This document shows, in pieces, positions 5,462-5,676 of a DNA stretch of 5,676 nt. The translations under genes and the position numbers were made by a program. The DNA comes from Rhodoferax sp. (GTDB lineage: Bacteria; Pseudomonadota; Gammaproteobacteria; Burkholderiales; Burkholderiaceae_C). The stretch covers positions 1 through 5,676 of the forward strand of contig JAJAZK010000545.1 in assembly GCA_026785765.1 (NCBI GenBank), in the 5' to 3' direction. The notes under the pieces were generated by a model. The model did not search any database, had not been told where the DNA came from, and worked only from the letters and a program-made list of their open reading frames with translations. Position 1 is the stretch's first letter; each line of letters opens with the position of its first letter.

Positions 5462-5676
5462 ATGCAAACTGCAAACCCCACGTTCCCGCGGTCATTGCAC
5501 CCGTTGTTGCGCCCGGGCCACGCCACGCGCCTGGTCTGGCTGGCGCTCGGCAGCGTGGCGCTGGCGGAAATCGCCGCCCACGCACGGCCGGATGTGCTGG
5601 TCCTTGACCTTCAGCACGGGCTGTGGGATCGCACCAGCATGGAAGCCGCGATCGGCATCGCCAACCAGCATGTGCC
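5462..5676 (+). CDS. HpcH/HpaI aldolase family protein, 3' partial
   Basis: The first 71 codons of a class II (metal-dependent) aldolase of the HpcH/HpaI family, which cleaves or forms 2-keto-3-hydroxy acids such as 4-hydroxy-2-oxoheptanedioate or 2-keto-3-deoxy-glucarate, usually yielding pyruvate plus an aldehyde. The evidence is LVWLALGSVALAEIAAHARP (24-43), the first barrel strand and helix, followed by DVLVLDLQHGLWDR (44-57). His52 there matches the catalytic His of this family (the E-H or Q-H step in HpaI-like enzymes). The metal-ligand residues lie beyond the window edge. ATG 5462 is the only good start; the region before it has no clear Shine-Dalgarno site. It diverges from gntR and has an operator-bearing promoter 84 bases upstream, so it is probably part of the same regulon as the TRAP transporter. 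The exact substrate cannot be told. Confidence 0.88.
   Translation, partial: MQTANPTFPRSLHPLLRPGHATRLVWLALGSVALAEIAAHARPDVLVLDLQHGLWDRTSMEAAIGIANQHV

Noticed and set aside
5208..5585. 125-codon minus-strand frame across the intergenic region and the aldolase start
   Set aside because: It covers both predicted promoters and the aldolase N-terminus, and resembles no family.
1..5676. CRISPR array, tRNA or rRNA genes, transposase or phage genes
   Set aside because: No regularly spaced repeat array, cloverleaf-like segment, rRNA stretch or transposase/phage-like frame was seen on either strand. The only repeats are the junction cassettes and the short inverted repeats listed.

Overview
The window looks like a chromosomal piece of a high-GC betaproteobacterium, most likely Burkholderiales (Comamonadaceae or Alcaligenaceae type). 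The grounds are base composition, codon use, and the combination of a TRAP transporter, a GntR/FCD regulator and an HpcH/HpaI aldolase. No species can be named from the sequence alone.

Layout. Bases 2-1374 hold two plus-strand genes: the 3' part of a zinc-independent MDR-family NAD(P)H:quinone oxidoreductase and, overlapping its stop codon, an alpha/beta-hydrolase-fold protein. They converge on a minus-strand block (1445-5195) that reads, in transcription order, GntR-family regulator, TRAP solute-binding protein (dctP type), TRAP small permease (dctQ type), a 41-codon repeat-derived mini-ORF, and TRAP large permease (dctM type). A 15-bp perfect inverted repeat lies at the convergent junction. 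To the right, across a 266-bp divergent control region, a plus-strand HpcH/HpaI aldolase begins at 5462 and runs out of the window.

How the genes may work together. The transporter would bring in a carboxylate-type substrate. The regulator would control both its own transcription unit and the divergent aldolase through a shared TATATACAGT motif that overlaps the -10 box of each predicted promoter. The aldolase, the hydrolase-fold protein and the oxidoreductase are plausible catabolic partners. The substrate cannot be read from the sequence.

Most unusual points: (1) a short repeat cassette (about 60 bp) is present in one plus-strand copy and two tandem minus-strand copies, each at a gene junction, carrying start/stop overlaps and Shine-Dalgarno sites; (2) one copy appears to have become the translated N-terminus of the hydrolase; (3) that hydrolase has His at the nucleophile position and lacks the usual C-terminal catalytic His; (4) the regulator has an in-frame TAA, beyond which the rest of its FCD domain is still readable for 36 codons.
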